Positions 46,875 to 58,125 of a stretch of DNA of 64,000 nucleotides are shown in pieces; positions within the stretch are counted from its first letter, which is position 1; each line of letters opens with the position of its first letter. The stretch is from Gremmenia infestans (Eukaryota; Ascomycota; Leotiomycetes; Helotiales; Hamatocanthoscyphaceae), in contig JAFEVB010000004.1 in NCBI GenBank assembly GCA_032629725.1, positions 1,612,001 through 1,676,000 of the forward strand, written 5' to 3'. The translations under genes and the position numbers were made by a program. The notes below the pieces were generated by a model. That model did no database searches and had not been told where the DNA came from. It saw nothing but the letters and a program-made list of their open reading frames with translations.

Positions 46875-48399
46875 ATGGCCGAGCCGTCAGACTTCTTGCC
46901 CCTCCAAGTGGCTATAATTGGGTCCGGTATCGCTGGGCTTACGGCTGCTATTGCCCTTCGAAAACATCCCAAAATAAGTGTAGTTCTGTATGAGAAAGCA
47001 ACTGAATTAAAAGAAATCGGAGCAAGCATAGCTCTAGGACCGAATGGTCTCCGAACCCTTCAAAAATTGGGACTGGACAATGCGATCAGCGACGAAGTAG
47101 CCTTTCGAGGTCCCTCGAACATCCCCATGATTTATCGTCACGTATGTAGCCGCCTCCGTTAATCCTGTGTTTTCTCTGGAAAAGCTGCTTCGTGTTGACA
47201 GGGTCTCCCGTCGCTAACTTTCCAACAGTGGAAAACCAACGAGATAATTGGCATGGATGTGCATGAAGATGTGACTGAGCATCTGCATCAAACAGCACGT
47301 TATCATCGCGCGCATCTTCATCAGGCTTTGCTTGAGAACGTCCCACGGAGCATCATTCGTCTTCAGAAAAAGCTTGTCTCTGCGAAGGTAGATCCTCAAG
47401 AAGGCGTGACGCTGGAATTTGAAGACGGAACAATAGCAACCGCAGATATTTTGCTTGGAGCGGATGGCCTCCGTTCAGTAAGTCTCTGTTTTCATTCTTG
47501 TTTAGAGCCCCCCTTAGAATTTTCCACTAACTGAGAGCAGAGAGTCAGAACATCATTCGTTCCTGACTTCGAGCTCGAATGGAGCGGTTGGACTGCATTA
47601 CGCTCCGTGTTTGATACCTCACTGGTTGAATCAATCCCCAACGTTCCTCTTGACTCAACCCATTGGTGGGGTCCAGATACGAACTTCTTTGCCTCCCGAC
47701 TAGGAAAGAACACCTACACTATTGTTGGTGGAATCAATGTGGATCCCAAAGACTCGTCTGCCACGTTCAAAAACGCGGAGTGGGACCAGGAAGCTAGCGT
47801 CAGCTTACTACGGGACATATATTCTGTAAGTTAACCATGTTTGCATAGACTGGTATAAACACTGATTACATCTTCTTGCTTTGAAGGATTGGAATCCCGT
47901 AGTAAGAACCCTCACCGAAGTCACGCCTTCGACTCGCTTCTATCCCAATTTCTCCGGATCGTCACTCTCTACGTGGGTCTTTGGGTCTCGCGCAACCCTA
48001 ATTGGTGATGCAGCCCATGCCCACGGAGGTGCACATGCCACAGGCGGCTCTCTAGCCATCGATGACGCATACTGCCTCTCCCTCGCCTTGCTCTCTATCT
48101 TTCCTTTCACAGCTACAAGAAGGCCATCGTCTAGAGAGATTGAAACGGCTCTGAGGCTATATGAAGCCACACGGAAGCCGCATGCCGAAAGATTGCTGAA
48201 GAAAGTCCGTGCTGCAAATATTGCCAAGACAGCCAAAGTTGGAAATCCAGAGAGTGATGAAGAGTTGCGAGCAAGGGCAGCCAAGGGGTCAGACACCAAT
48301 TGGCTTCATGAGCACGATGTTGAAAAGGCGTTCGAAGAGACAAAGTTGCGGACTGAGGGACATCTTTGGGATGCAGACGATGTCTCAGCCAAACTATGA
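46875..48399 (+). CDS. FAD-dependent monooxygenase (salicylate hydroxylase-like)
   Basis: Exons 46875..47141, 47229..47477, 47541..47825 and 47887..48399, all phase 0, give 437 residues. Class A flavoprotein monooxygenase motifs: GSGIAGLTAA (GxGxxG, residues ~16-25), GADGLRS (DG motif, end of exon 2) and LIGDAAHAHGGAHATGG (GD motif, with the Pro of the usual GDAAHPxxP replaced). It hydroxylates aromatic or related substrates using FAD and NAD(P)H. No signal peptide. The replaced Pro is tolerated in part of the family. Substrate unknown; the neighbouring SDR could act on the same compound. Confidence 0.9.
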
Positions 48400-49055
48400 G
48401 ACTGTGATCCTCGAGCCGGCAATCAAGAAAGTCGTCAAGTGATATTGATCCATTGTTCTACGGCAGTATTGCTAACGTGCTTTGCTTTACCTCAAAAATC
48501 CAATAATTTCTATCGTGAAGCTGACTCGACCCCCAACGGGAAAGAAAGCCACACTTATCCTCAGTGAAAAATATTTGAACTATTACAGTATCCCCGTACC
48601 TAGGAAATACTTTAGGTAGCCTTCTTATATTACGCGCCAAGATTCCCCCCGCCAGCCACGTCTGCTTACCGTATGCCAAGGTCTTCCAAGAAATACCAAG
48701 CAATACCAAGCCCTCGCTCAAGGCTTTCATTCGCATTGCTGTCTCTCCTATCTGCTTGGCTCCTTCTTTTCTGGTAATACCATGCTACTTGTGTCAGCCT
48801 CCGAATACCCCGCCGAAACTTTCTATACAAAAGACCCGTTGTCAGATTGATACACCCATTCCACAATTCTTGGCTCCTTCTATACTTGGGCAGCATTCTT
48901 GGATAGCTACATTTATGCATGCTGGATCGAGGTTTGAATCAAAGGACGGATGGGTCGGACTGGACCATCGTCATGAAGTTCAAGTATAAAAGGTTAGCCA
49001 TTTCCACCTTTACCTTCATAAGTTTCCGCCTATTATCTCTTTGCAAATCGTCAGG
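48400..49055. other. intergenic region upstream of the peptidase
   Basis: No gene. Direct repeat AAATACCAAGCAATACCAAGC near 48690-48710. The final ~100 bp is the likely peptidase promoter and leader. Confidence 0.5.
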
Positions 49056-50757
49056 ATGAAGCTCTCTCTGCCTCTCGTTGCCCTCAGCACAATTAGTTCC
49101 ACTTTCGCTAGCCCAAAAGCATCATCAAATGCAATTGCCCAAAGAGATCTTCCATTGGTCCAATCAGTCAGTTACCCTTCCCTTTTGAAAGGATTTTGAT
49201 CTAACTACTTCAGAACCAATTGCGCCGAATACTGCTGAGGTCTGAACTGCTCAAGAAAGCCAAGATTCTTGAAGATTTTGCGTACTCTTCCCCTGAGAGG
49301 AATCGTTTGATCGGAACTCCTGGACACAATGCGACAGTCAACTGGATCAAGGACACGATTGCTCAGTTTCCCGACTACTACACTTACTATCTTGAAGCTT
49401 TTGAATTGAGTCTTGGGGTCAGCGCGAATCTCACGAATAATGGTACCCCTATGGAAGCGTTCGCCGTTGGCTTGAGTCCTGCCGGGCACGTGTCTGGTCC
49501 GTTGGTGTATGTGCCAAACCTCGGATGTGAAAGTGTGAGTTTTAAGGTCTAATTGAAGTTTGGCGCGTGGTTAACATAATGGGCTAGGCCGACTTCTCTG
49601 CTGTTACGGCAGGCTCCATAATTCTCGTGGGGCGGGGCAACTGTCAATCTGCAGTCAAAGATGCTCTTGGTTCGACGGCGGGCGCAATTGGGAGTAAGCA
49701 GCCTCTTCCTTGATACATCTCTAATCATGCTACGCTGAGAGTGTCATGTTTTCGACTCTCTCCACAAAAGTTAAAGTACTAATTCATTGCAGTGTTGGTA
49801 TACAACAACGTAGAGGGGAATCTGGATGGATACTCTTTGCAAAGAATAAGCACACCCGAAGGCACATATGTCCCAGCAGGTGGGATATCTATGGCAGATG
49901 GAGAAGCTCTCGTTGCCAGAGTACAAGCTGGAGAAACTGTCCTTGCTGATCTCGCAACTGAAATGGATGTTTCAACGACCTACAACGTGATAGCCGAGAC
50001 GATAGGAGGCGATCACGAGAATGTGATCCATATGTCTGGGCATTCCGACTCGGTCGCCGCCGGCCCAGGCATCAACGACAATGGATCTGGCACCATCTCA
50101 CTACTGGAAGTCGCGATCCAATTAACGAACTTCAGCGTCAACAATGCCGTTAGGTTTTCATGGTGGTCAGGGGAAGAGGAGGGTCTTCTAGGCGCCACGT
50201 ACTACGTTTCTCAGCAGCCACAGTCAGAGCTTGACAAGATCCGTTTGATGCTAGATTTCGATATGATGGCTTCACCCAACTATGTCTACCAAATCTACGA
50301 TGGCGACGGATCAGCATTCGGCGAGTCAGGGCCGCCAGGATCAGGCGAAGCCGAGCATGAGTTTGAACGATATTTTGCCCAGGACGCCGGTGTAAACTTC
50401 ACCTCGATTGAATTCGACGGTCGCTCCGACTACGGACCTTTTCTCGCTGCTGGTGTGGCTACTGGAGGAATCGCTTGTGGTGCTGAGGCCATCAAGACGG
50501 TGGAGGAAGCTGCAATGTTTGGTGGCCAGGCAGGTGTGGCATATGATGTCTGCTACCATTCTGCGTGTGACAATTCCAGCAATCTTAATGTTGGGGCTTG
50601 GATACAGATGACGAAGGCTATTGCACATATGACGGCGACGTTTGCGAGAAGCTTCGACCTCCTTCCTCCCCGAAATGAAACAATGAAAGCCAAGCGAATG
50701 GCGAAGTCCAAACAGGTCATCAGTGACAAGGCTATAGGGGCCCTCTGGGGCATTTGA
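49056..50757 (+). CDS. secreted M28-family aminopeptidase
   Basis: Exons 49056..49166, 49214..49534, 49588..49693 and 49793..50757 give 500 residues. The first ~20 residues form a signal peptide (MKLSLPLVALSTISSTFA), followed by a likely propeptide. A protease-associated (PA) domain spans roughly residues 120-240 (FSAVTAGSIILVGRGNC). Zinc-ligand motifs of M28 follow in order: HSDSV, NDNGSGT, SGEEEGLLGA with the catalytic Glu pair, DFDMMASPN and CYHSACDN. This is the architecture of aminopeptidase Y-like fungal exopeptidases, cutting N-terminal residues outside the cell or in the vacuole. All ligands appear intact. Confidence 0.93.
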
Positions 50758-50893
50758 GGAAATGAAAGGGAAGCGGGGTTTAAAAGGTGGCTATTTTGAC
50801 AGAAAATGAATAGTAATATATTTCAGAGATATGAAACTAAGAATCCTAAATATGATGCGTCAGCAACAAATTGCACAAGTACATGATCATCTT

Positions 50894-52135
50894 CTACTGA
50901 GCCGCGACAACAAGACGAGCCTCCTCTCGGAAATGGTTCTTAAAATCCTGTTCCGTCTTTTCCTCACGCCAGCCCAGTTCATGGCTGACATCCGATAAAG
51001 TGCGGGAACTATGTCTCTAGTCAATGCTTGAATCTTTTGGGGGGTATGGGACATACTTGGAAGCAAAACTGAGCTCGACAATCAATTCATAGCCTCCCCA
51101 CCACTTTCCCGCGGCTTCAGAGAGACTTATACTCTTTACCTCACGTGTCTTGATAGCGCCCAGCTCTGCAAGTGCACCCGCGATGTCACTGGCTAGCTCA
51201 GCCCACTGATAACTTCCTGTAGACGAAAACAAAATGCCCTTCTCTCCATTTGGAAGCTCTTCGCCCTTGAGGACCTTGTTGAGAAGCACCTCGTATAACC
51301 TAGCGAGATCGGCGATATGAACGTAGCTCCATACTCCCTTTCCGTCCCCTATCATCTCGGACTGTCCAGCCTTGGTAGCAGCGCGGAGCAGTGTTGGGAC
51401 TTGGATCGTCAGCTTATTGAATAAGCCGGTCCCGACGCCATAGATGGTAGGAGACATGAGAATGGTCGTTTTGACACCCGCGGCTAGGCCCGTCTCAACC
51501 ACGGTGATATCTGTAGTCCGTTGGGGGTAGACCTGTAGAGCTTCACGAGACTTCAGGTATGCGTAGATGTTCTCGCGGTCAGAGAAAGTACGTGATTCGA
51601 GATACTTGCCGGAGATGGGTTGATCACCTAGGTTTGATGTCCCAGAAGTCTAGATCTGGTTATAACGGTTTTCCAGTTATTCAAAGAAAAAGCAACACTT
51701 ACGTGGATGAAGTGAACTTCCTTGCCACTAGCCTTCTTCCTCTCACCAAGACCAAGAATCAAAGCTTTTGCCGAAGCTGTGTGAAAACCAGATGCGGTAT
51801 GGATAACCACTGGCAGTCACATGAGCTCCTGTTGTTCCTGATGTCTAGAGCAACTTACCATCATGTTCACTGGCCACTTTCTGGAGGATGTCCGCTTCGT
51901 CCAAGTTATGGAACAAAATTGGATTGAACCCCTGGTCTTGGAGAATCTTGGCTCTGTCTTCACCTCTGACAAGCACGGAAATTGGATACTTAGAAAGGTC
52001 ATGCTTGGACCCAAGTAGCTGGGTAAGAATTGAACCTCCGCTAAGAGAGATGTCAGCAGTTTACACCAATGGATTGAGCCGGTGAGTTTACATATAACCA
52101 GTCGCACCAGTGAGAAGAATTTTGCTTGACGTCAT
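50894..52135 (-). CDS. NAD(P)-dependent epimerase/dehydratase-like extended SDR
   Basis: Exons 52135..52092, 52040..51859, 51809..51703, 51649..51057 and 51008..50894 join in phase to 346 residues. The N-terminal TGATGYIGGSI (TGxxGxxG) binds the dinucleotide, VLVRGED is the end of the second strand, and YAYLK supplies an intact YxxxK. GDGKGVWSYVHIADLARLYEVLL matches the cofactor/substrate domain of extended SDRs, and the C-terminal SNSR-LGW pattern (SNSRTLSDVSHELGW) is typical of fungal members. Likely a cytosolic oxidoreductase or NmrA/epimerase-like enzyme; substrate unknown. It converges on the M28 peptidase with 136 bp between stops. Confidence 0.87.
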
Positions 52136-53692
52136 TGCAACTAAGACTTGATGCTTGAGGTTTATCAACAATGATTTCGATAGTTTATTGCGAAGGAATG
52201 GATTTGAGAAAGAACCAATGCAACACAATTAAAGTGTAGAGAAAATGAAAAAAATTGAACTTTCAAACACTTTCTTATATTCTTTACCCCTCAAATGTTT
52301 AACCCCGCAAGGATGTGCTTGAAGATACCCATAATTATAACGGGCATTTATATGGGTCGTTCCCAGCCTGAGATGGATGCATTGGACAGTTTGGCTTGTA
52401 CATACCCTGTGAAACACTTATATTGTTCGGGAACCTCGGAGCGGTGAAAGGGATACAGAATTCATAAGCATACGGATCTGGTGGATGTATGCTTGTTAAA
52501 GTGCTTTGTAAACGAGTAAGAGTTATGCTTGGAATTGTGTGGGACGATGCAATAGCAGCTGTAGTCTGCTAAATAATGCAACTAGACGATCAAATGGTTT
52601 GATTTTGAATCAGCCGACTCGGCGAAAATAATGGAGTAGATATAAGATTTAAGCCAATCAGTTGCCATGCCACCGAAGTTGGTATTAACAGGAAAACGCA
52701 GGATATAAGCGGACTACAGCGGACGGCGGCCTGCTGCAATGGACCGCAAGCGGAAGACTTTGCGTGAGTGATGAAACCTTAGCTTTCAAAACGTCGTACT
52801 TGAGATTTTCAGCCATCTCTTGATTTGGGCGGTGAAATTGTTACATTACATTACCAAGCATCAATCACATGCCCCACCCAACTCGAGTCTTGGTGTCACT
52901 ATCCCCGATATACCCTTGTCACCAAAACCCTCCACTACAAGCGCTTGCATTCATCCAATCTTACATTCAACCACATCTAGAGATTTATGCTTTTGGTCTT
53001 TCTCATCATAGAGAAGCTCCCCGAGCTGACATTGCGAGATAGAGGAGCGCATGACGTAGTGGCGACCGTGCGTGATATTGGGTGGAATTCCACTGGTGAA
53101 CTGAACTAGGGTAACTCTCGAATGGGATAGATATTGATCACAACTCTTTTGGGACGCAATCGCGTTGCATATTGTGCATACAAACGTATCAATTGCGTTT
53201 ATAGAAACTCAGAGGTGAATGTTTATGTATATGGCATCTGGGATGATTTCAAGGAACGGACGGTATTCAACTGGGCTTGACTTGGAATGAGTACAACAAG
53301 GTGGTAGAGAAGTTGCCACGTTTTGAAACTTATGAGAAATGGGAGAGGAAATGAAGCTGCAATTCTGCCATACAAAGTATATGATGACAAGGTGGGAGAA
53401 TGGGAGATAGGTTCTCGACAATAATGCGTAATCGGAAGGGCAAGTTGACGTCGAACTTGTAGATAACCTGCAACTTGCATGAGTCACTCGAGGATGATAT
53501 GACAGAGAGGTAGAACATGATACAAGACGGTGGTATATATATGTGATTGATAGAAGAGGTCTAGAAAGCACCGAAGCTTCAAAGGGATACTAGCGTGTAT
53601 TTCTTTAGCGCAAGGCTGGAAAGTGAGGCAGCAACAACAGCAAGAAAAAATACTTGAAATACATCCTTAAATACACTGACCACCCTCACATC
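52136..53692. other. 1.6-kb intergenic region
   Basis: No supported gene. At 52709-52753 lies a cluster of CGG triplets (AGCGGACTACAGCGGACGGCGG within it, then CCGCAAGCGG), the half-site used by Zn2Cys6 factors. Minus-strand ORFs at 53209-53571 are low-information. The last 100 bp before SAD1 is A-rich leader-like. Confidence 0.5.
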
Positions 53693-55303
53693 ATGAGTGC
53701 TGCATCAACACCAAATGGAGTGTCGCGGAAGCGTAAAGACCTTTCTGATGAAGCGTTTGAACCCGCCGTAAAGCGACTGAAGATCCACGATGCAGAAGAT
53801 GCGCCAGCTCCACCACCACCACCTCCTCCACCAGAGGAGCCTCAAAGCGAAGAAGAGGAGGAGGAGCTGGTCCCAAGATCTCGACAGGAAGCACCCCAAG
53901 AAGGATTTGATGATCTATATCTTGATACAATCAATCGCAGTGTTCTCGACTTCGATTTCGAAAAGCTCTGCTCCGTGTCCCTCTCGAATATCAATGTCTA
54001 CGCCTGTCTAGTCTGCGGAAAATACTATCAAGGCCGCGGGCCTAAGTCACACGCGTACTTTCACGCGCTGGAGGTCGGGCATCATGTCTATATCAATATG
54101 CAAACACAAAAGGTGTACGTGCTGCCGGAAGGATACGAGGTGAAGAACAAAAGTTTGGAGGACATCAAATTCGTGTCCGACCCCACATATACAAAGGAGC
54201 AGGTCATGGCCCTGGACCGGGAATCGCAGACAGCATGGACACTTTTGGGAAAGGAATACACTCCTGGATTCGTGGGAATGAACAATATCAAGGAGAATGA
54301 CTACTTTAATGTCATAATCCAGGCTCTGGCGCATGTCCCACCACTACGAAACTACCTCCTGCAAACATCTTTCACCTCATCTCCCGAACTAGCAAAGCGC
54401 CTCTCGATCCTCGTTCGCAAAATCTGGAATCCTCGTGCCTTCAAATCACATGTCTCACCTCACGAACTCCTCCAAGAAATAAGTCTGAAATCCAATAAGA
54501 AGTTCACCCTCACAACACAAGCAGACCCCGTCGATTTCCTCTCTTGGTTCTTGAACAACCTACACTTGGCGTTGGGAGGAAGCAAGACCAAACCCGGAAG
54601 CAGTATAATCCAATCCATCTTCCAGGGAAAACTCAAGGTCGAATCCCAAGCTATAACCGCCAAAGCAGACGCTGGGGATCGACTAAGATTCGAAGAAGCA
54701 GCCTCCGTCACAACCACAACGTCTCGCTTTCTATTTCTAACACTCGATCTACCCTCTGCTCCTCTATTCCAAGATGAGTTGGAGAGGAATATTATCCCGC
54801 AGGTCCCACTCACGAGTATACTGAGCAAGTATGATGGGTTGAGGAGTCAGGAACACTTGAATCAACGGAAACGATATCGCTTGCTACACCCGCTGCCGCC
54901 GTATTTGTTGTTGCACGTCAAACGATTTAGTACCAATAAATTCGTGTCTGAACGGAACCCTACCATTGTTACTTTTGATGCAAGGAACTTGGATCTGTCG
55001 CCGTATGTGGAACCAAACCCTAAATTCTCCCCGCCTGGGGAGCCGATCTGGTATGATTTGGTAGCGAACGTGGTACATGAGGCCGTGAGAGGTAGGGAGG
55101 ATAGTGTGGAGGGAGAAAGTGAGAAGAGGAGCTGGAAATGCCAGATCAGGGATAGGGGCAGGGAGGAGTGGGTGCAGGTGCAGGACTTGTTTGTGGAGAA
55201 GACGCAGAAGGAGCTGTTATACCTCGGGGAGAGCTACTTACAGGTGTGGGAGAAGAGAAGGACGGGGCAAGCGAAGACGAATGGGAAAATGGCTGCGAGG
55301 TGA
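53693..55303 (+). CDS. SAD1: Sad1/USP39-like spliceosomal ubiquitin-hydrolase-fold protein
   Basis: Single exon, 536 residues from ATG 53693; upstream in-frame codons lack an ATG. N-terminal SRKRK and KRLKI basic motifs could be nuclear signals, then a polyproline/acidic run. A ZnF-UBP domain follows (VYACLVCGKYYQGRGPKSHAYFHA, with HH-type ligands), then the USP fold (PGFVGMNNIKENDYFNVIIQAL). There Asn replaces the catalytic Cys-box residues found in active USPs, as is usual for Sad1/USP39. LLLHVKRFSTNKF is the conserved C-box strand. The protein is needed for U4/U6.U5 tri-snRNP assembly. Converges on RRP9, with 172 bp between stops. Confidence 0.94.
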   Translation: MSAASTPNGVSRKRKDLSDEAFEPAVKRLKIHDAEDAPAPPPPPPPPEEPQSEEEEEELVPRSRQEAPQEGFDDLYLDTINRSVLDFDFEKLCSVSLSNINVYACLVCGKYYQGRGPKSHAYFHALEVGHHVYINMQTQKVYVLPEGYEVKNKSLEDIKFVSDPTYTKEQVMALDRESQTAWTLLGKEYTPGFVGMNNIKENDYFNVIIQALAHVPPLRNYLLQTSFTSSPELAKRLSILVRKIWNPRAFKSHVSPHELLQEISLKSNKKFTLTTQADPVDFLSWFLNNLHLALGGSKTKPGSSIIQSIFQGKLKVESQAITAKADAGDRLRFEEAASVTTTTSRFLFLTLDLPSAPLFQDELERNIIPQVPLTSILSKYDGLRSQEHLNQRKRYRLLHPLPPYLLLHVKRFSTNKFVSERNPTIVTFDARNLDLSPYVEPNPKFSPPGEPIWYDLVANVVHEAVRGREDSVEGESEKRSWKCQIRDRGREEWVQVQDLFVEKTQKELLYLGESYLQVWEKRRTGQAKTNGKMAAR

Positions 55304-55475
55304 GGGACGGGGAATGAGATGTAAATTTATAATATGTCAATGTAGTGGTATCAATGAAGAGCCAAAGACCATCTTCAGAATTGAAGTCTTTTCGATTGCT
55401 AATATTTGGAGAAGAATTTGGAATTCTCATAGGGGGTGGGGTATTTTCATACTACTCTACAATATATGCCCTGGA

Positions 55476-57161
55476 TCATGTCTCTATCCTTGGTATCTCA
55501 AAAACAACAGCACCATTCTTGCCGCTGACCTTTTTCCACGCACCCAGCCGATGCTCCTTGCCAACAGCTACAACAACACATAAGCCGTCTTTCCCTCTAT
55601 CCCCTCTTTCAAATAGCGAGATCTCATTCATAACCCCTTTTGCAATTGATCCCTCATCAGGCTTGGTGTCGCCATTGGTAAGTGGAGTGTCTTTGACGTG
55701 TAAAGCACCATGACCATCCAAAGACCCAACCACCCCCATGGACTCAAGTTTCTTTTTGTCGGAGCTGATTTTCCAGGCTCTCAAACACCCATCCCAACTC
55801 CCGCTTAATACGACATCTGAATACGGCACGGTGCTCAAAGACGTAATCCACCTCACTTGTGGCTCAGGCACAGCCCTCTTCCCCTCCTCGACCTCCGCAC
55901 TCGCCTCATCACTGGCCATCTGTTTCTCGACCCCGTGCGCCGCACTGACCGTGTGTATCGGCTTCTTTTTATGAATTGTCCAGAGACAAATACTCCCATT
56001 GTCTCCACCTGTAACGAACATCTCGTCATCGATCATAGCTACACGGTCCATACTACCCTCCATAGCTTTGCCCTTAGACTTTGAGCCACCGCCGCCTCGA
56101 TACACGAGTTGGGTTTCTTCAGCTACTTTCCATAACCTCGCTGTTCGGTCCCGTGCCCCAACACTGATGCAGCGTTCTTGGGCTAGAGCTGCGATATCGA
56201 CTACTTCGTCTTGGTGACCGAAGAGCGTCTCTACGTATGCGAGTTCGTCGAGACTCCATACTTTTACAGTTCTATCTTTGGAGCTGGAGTATAGCTGGTT
56301 GGTGCCGCGGCGGAAAGCGAGGCCGGTGACGGAGTCGCGGTGTTGAGTGAAGACGCGGAGGGGTTTGAGGGTAGAGGCGTCCCAGACGATGAGTTTGCGG
56401 TCTTTGCCGCCTGTGACAACTAATTTGCCGTCCTCTGAACATGCTACTGTGAGGATGATGTCGGTGTGTCCCTGGTACGAATTGTCCTTGCTTTTCTTCT
56501 TGTCTCCTCTAACACTGAGAACTCGTTCTGGTCGTCGTTTTGGCGGAGGTGGTGGTTTCTTGTTCTTCTTTCCTTTCTTCGGTAGCCATTGGGCTTTAGG
56601 CAAGTCCTGTATCCTCCATTTCACAAGCCATAAATCCTTGGACACTGTATACGCATACGGCGCACAACTCGCAATTCCCGTAATACTTTCGGCATTGCTC
56701 TTGAACCAACTATGACTTGCCCCTCCAAATTCCAACTCTGATGCCAAGTGACGGTACATGCGGCCCTTAGACTCGGCGACATCTTCTTGTAAACGCTCGG
56801 CGATGAGCTCTCGGTCGATCTCTTCGGCGTCAAATCCGTGCGAATCGACATTGACTTCGTTGCGGACGTTATCGAGGTAGCGTTCAGCAAGACGCAAACG
56901 ACGCTCTGCAGCTGTTTCTTCCTCTCCATCATCTCCTCCCGAACTACTGCCTTGTGAGCCTTCCTCATCGTCAAAGCCGCCAAATTCTTCTCCATTGCTA
57001 TCGTCCTCGCTGCCAGATATAGACTCGTCCCTTTGAGGTTTTCGCGATGCGGGTTTCTCGACCCGGGAAGGTTTTGATGCAAGTCTTTTTTTAGGAATTT
57101 CTGAATCCTCTATACGTTTCCTCTTCTTCTGGGTAGAGGGAATTGTGAAAAAGGAGGACAT
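55476..57161 (-). CDS. RRP9: Rrp9/U3-55K, WD40 protein of the U3 snoRNP
   Basis: Single exon, 561 residues. The N-terminal ~85 residues are basic then acidic (KKRKR, later SEDDSNGEEFGG and EEGSQGSSS), followed by the diagnostic helix AAERRLRLAERYLDNVRNEV and DREL-IAERLQEDV. A seven-blade WD40 propeller follows (TGGKDRKLIVWDAST, SSSKDRTVKVWSLDEL, VGARDRTARLWKVAEE, TGGDNGSICLWTIHKK, SGSWDGCLRAWKIS). Two lysine-rich insertions (KKGKKNKKPPPPPKRR) interrupt early blades. Rrp9 binds the B/C motif of U3 snoRNA in the nucleolus. Shares a 237-bp divergent promoter with PRE1. Confidence 0.94.
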   Translation of the reverse strand: MSSFFTIPSTQKKRKRIEDSEIPKKRLASKPSRVEKPASRKPQRDESISGSEDDSNGEEFGGFDDEEGSQGSSSGGDDGEEETAAERRLRLAERYLDNVRNEVNVDSHGFDAEEIDRELIAERLQEDVAESKGRMYRHLASELEFGGASHSWFKSNAESITGIASCAPYAYTVSKDLWLVKWRIQDLPKAQWLPKKGKKNKKPPPPPKRRPERVLSVRGDKKKSKDNSYQGHTDIILTVACSEDGKLVVTGGKDRKLIVWDASTLKPLRVFTQHRDSVTGLAFRRGTNQLYSSSKDRTVKVWSLDELAYVETLFGHQDEVVDIAALAQERCISVGARDRTARLWKVAEETQLVYRGGGGSKSKGKAMEGSMDRVAMIDDEMFVTGGDNGSICLWTIHKKKPIHTVSAAHGVEKQMASDEASAEVEEGKRAVPEPQVRWITSLSTVPYSDVVLSGSWDGCLRAWKISSDKKKLESMGVVGSLDGHGALHVKDTPLTNGDTKPDEGSIAKGVMNEISLFERGDRGKDGLCVVVAVGKEHRLGAWKKVSGKNGAVVFEIPRIET

Positions 57162-57398
57162 GGCTGTGGTGTTGTGGAGATATACAAGTGGGAGCGGGAC
57201 TTTTTCTATTCTTCCAAAAAATTAAAAAGTTCTGCCAAAACCACAAAAGAGCATTTGCGGGCGGTGAAGCGCGGGCACGTGACTGCTGACAGGGGTCATT
57301 TGAGGCAGCGACTCCACGCGTTGGAATAGTACAAGAGCTTGAACTTCAAGAGCTCCAACATCCAAACTCAACCCTAAACCACAAACAACACCGCAATC
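57162..57398. promoter_or_regulatory. shared divergent promoter RRP9/PRE1
   Basis: 237 bp between divergent genes. It contains GCACGTGAC at 57275..57283, a palindromic E-box core suitable for a bHLH or Cbf1-like factor. The site is roughly 115 bp from each start. No yeast-type proteasome element (GGTGGCAAA) is present. Confidence 0.55.
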
Positions 57399-58125
57399 AT
57401 GTAAGTACTAGTAGCTGCACAGGCTGGGGATGAAGAATGCTAATATGTATGGGGTCGTAGGGAGGTATTACTGGGTATCACTGGCAAGGACTTCACTCTC
57501 ATCGCAGCCTCGAAAGCTGCTATGCGAGGAGCTACTGTTTTGAAGGCACATGACGACAAGACGAGAGAGTTGAACAAGCATACCCTGATGGCATTCTCGG
57601 GAGAAGCTGGAGATACAAGTATGTCCTCTTTTCTCTTGCTTGCTTGAATTCGAACGCTGATATTGGTGAATAGTCCAATTCGCAGAATACATCCAAGCGA
57701 ATGCCGCCCTCTATTCCATGCGCAACGACATCCATCTCTCCCCCTCCGCAATCGCCCACTTCGTCCGCGGCGAACTCGCGTCCTCTCTCCGCTCGCGCAA
57801 GCCTTACAACGTCAACCTCCTCCTCGGTGGCGTCGATCCCATTACCGGCAAGCCTTCGCTGTACTGGCTGGATTACCTAGCGTCGCTCGCCCCACTACCA
57901 TACGCTGCCCATGGATATGCGCAGTATTACTGCTTGAGTATTCTGGATAAGCATCATCACCCGGATATTGATTATGAGCAAGGAATGAAGATTCTGAGGA
58001 TGTGCACGGATGAGTTGAAGAGGAGATTGCCGATTGATTTTAAGGGCATGTTAGTTAAGATTGTGACGAAGGATGGAGTTAGGGAGGTAGAGTATGCGGA
58101 CGATTCGAAGGTTGCTTGTCCGTAG
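57399..58125 (+). CDS. PRE1: 20S proteasome subunit beta-4 (Pre1/PSMB2)
   Basis: Exons 57399..57400, 57461..57618 and 57674..58125 give 203 residues. The start codon is split: AT before a GTAAGT donor and G after the TAG acceptor, giving MEVLLGITGKDFTLIAASKAAMRGATVLKAHDDK. This N-terminus, SGEAGDTIQFAEYIQAN, VNLLLGGVDPITGKPSLYWLDYLASL and the ~200-residue length identify Pre1, a non-catalytic beta subunit without a propeptide or Thr1. No other in-frame ATG precedes Met1, so the split start is needed. Unspliced RNA would read ATG-TAA. Confidence 0.95.

Noticed and set aside
53654..53692. Upstream extension of SAD1
   Set aside because: The open frame begins at TTG; the first ATG is 53693 and fits Sad1 N-termini.
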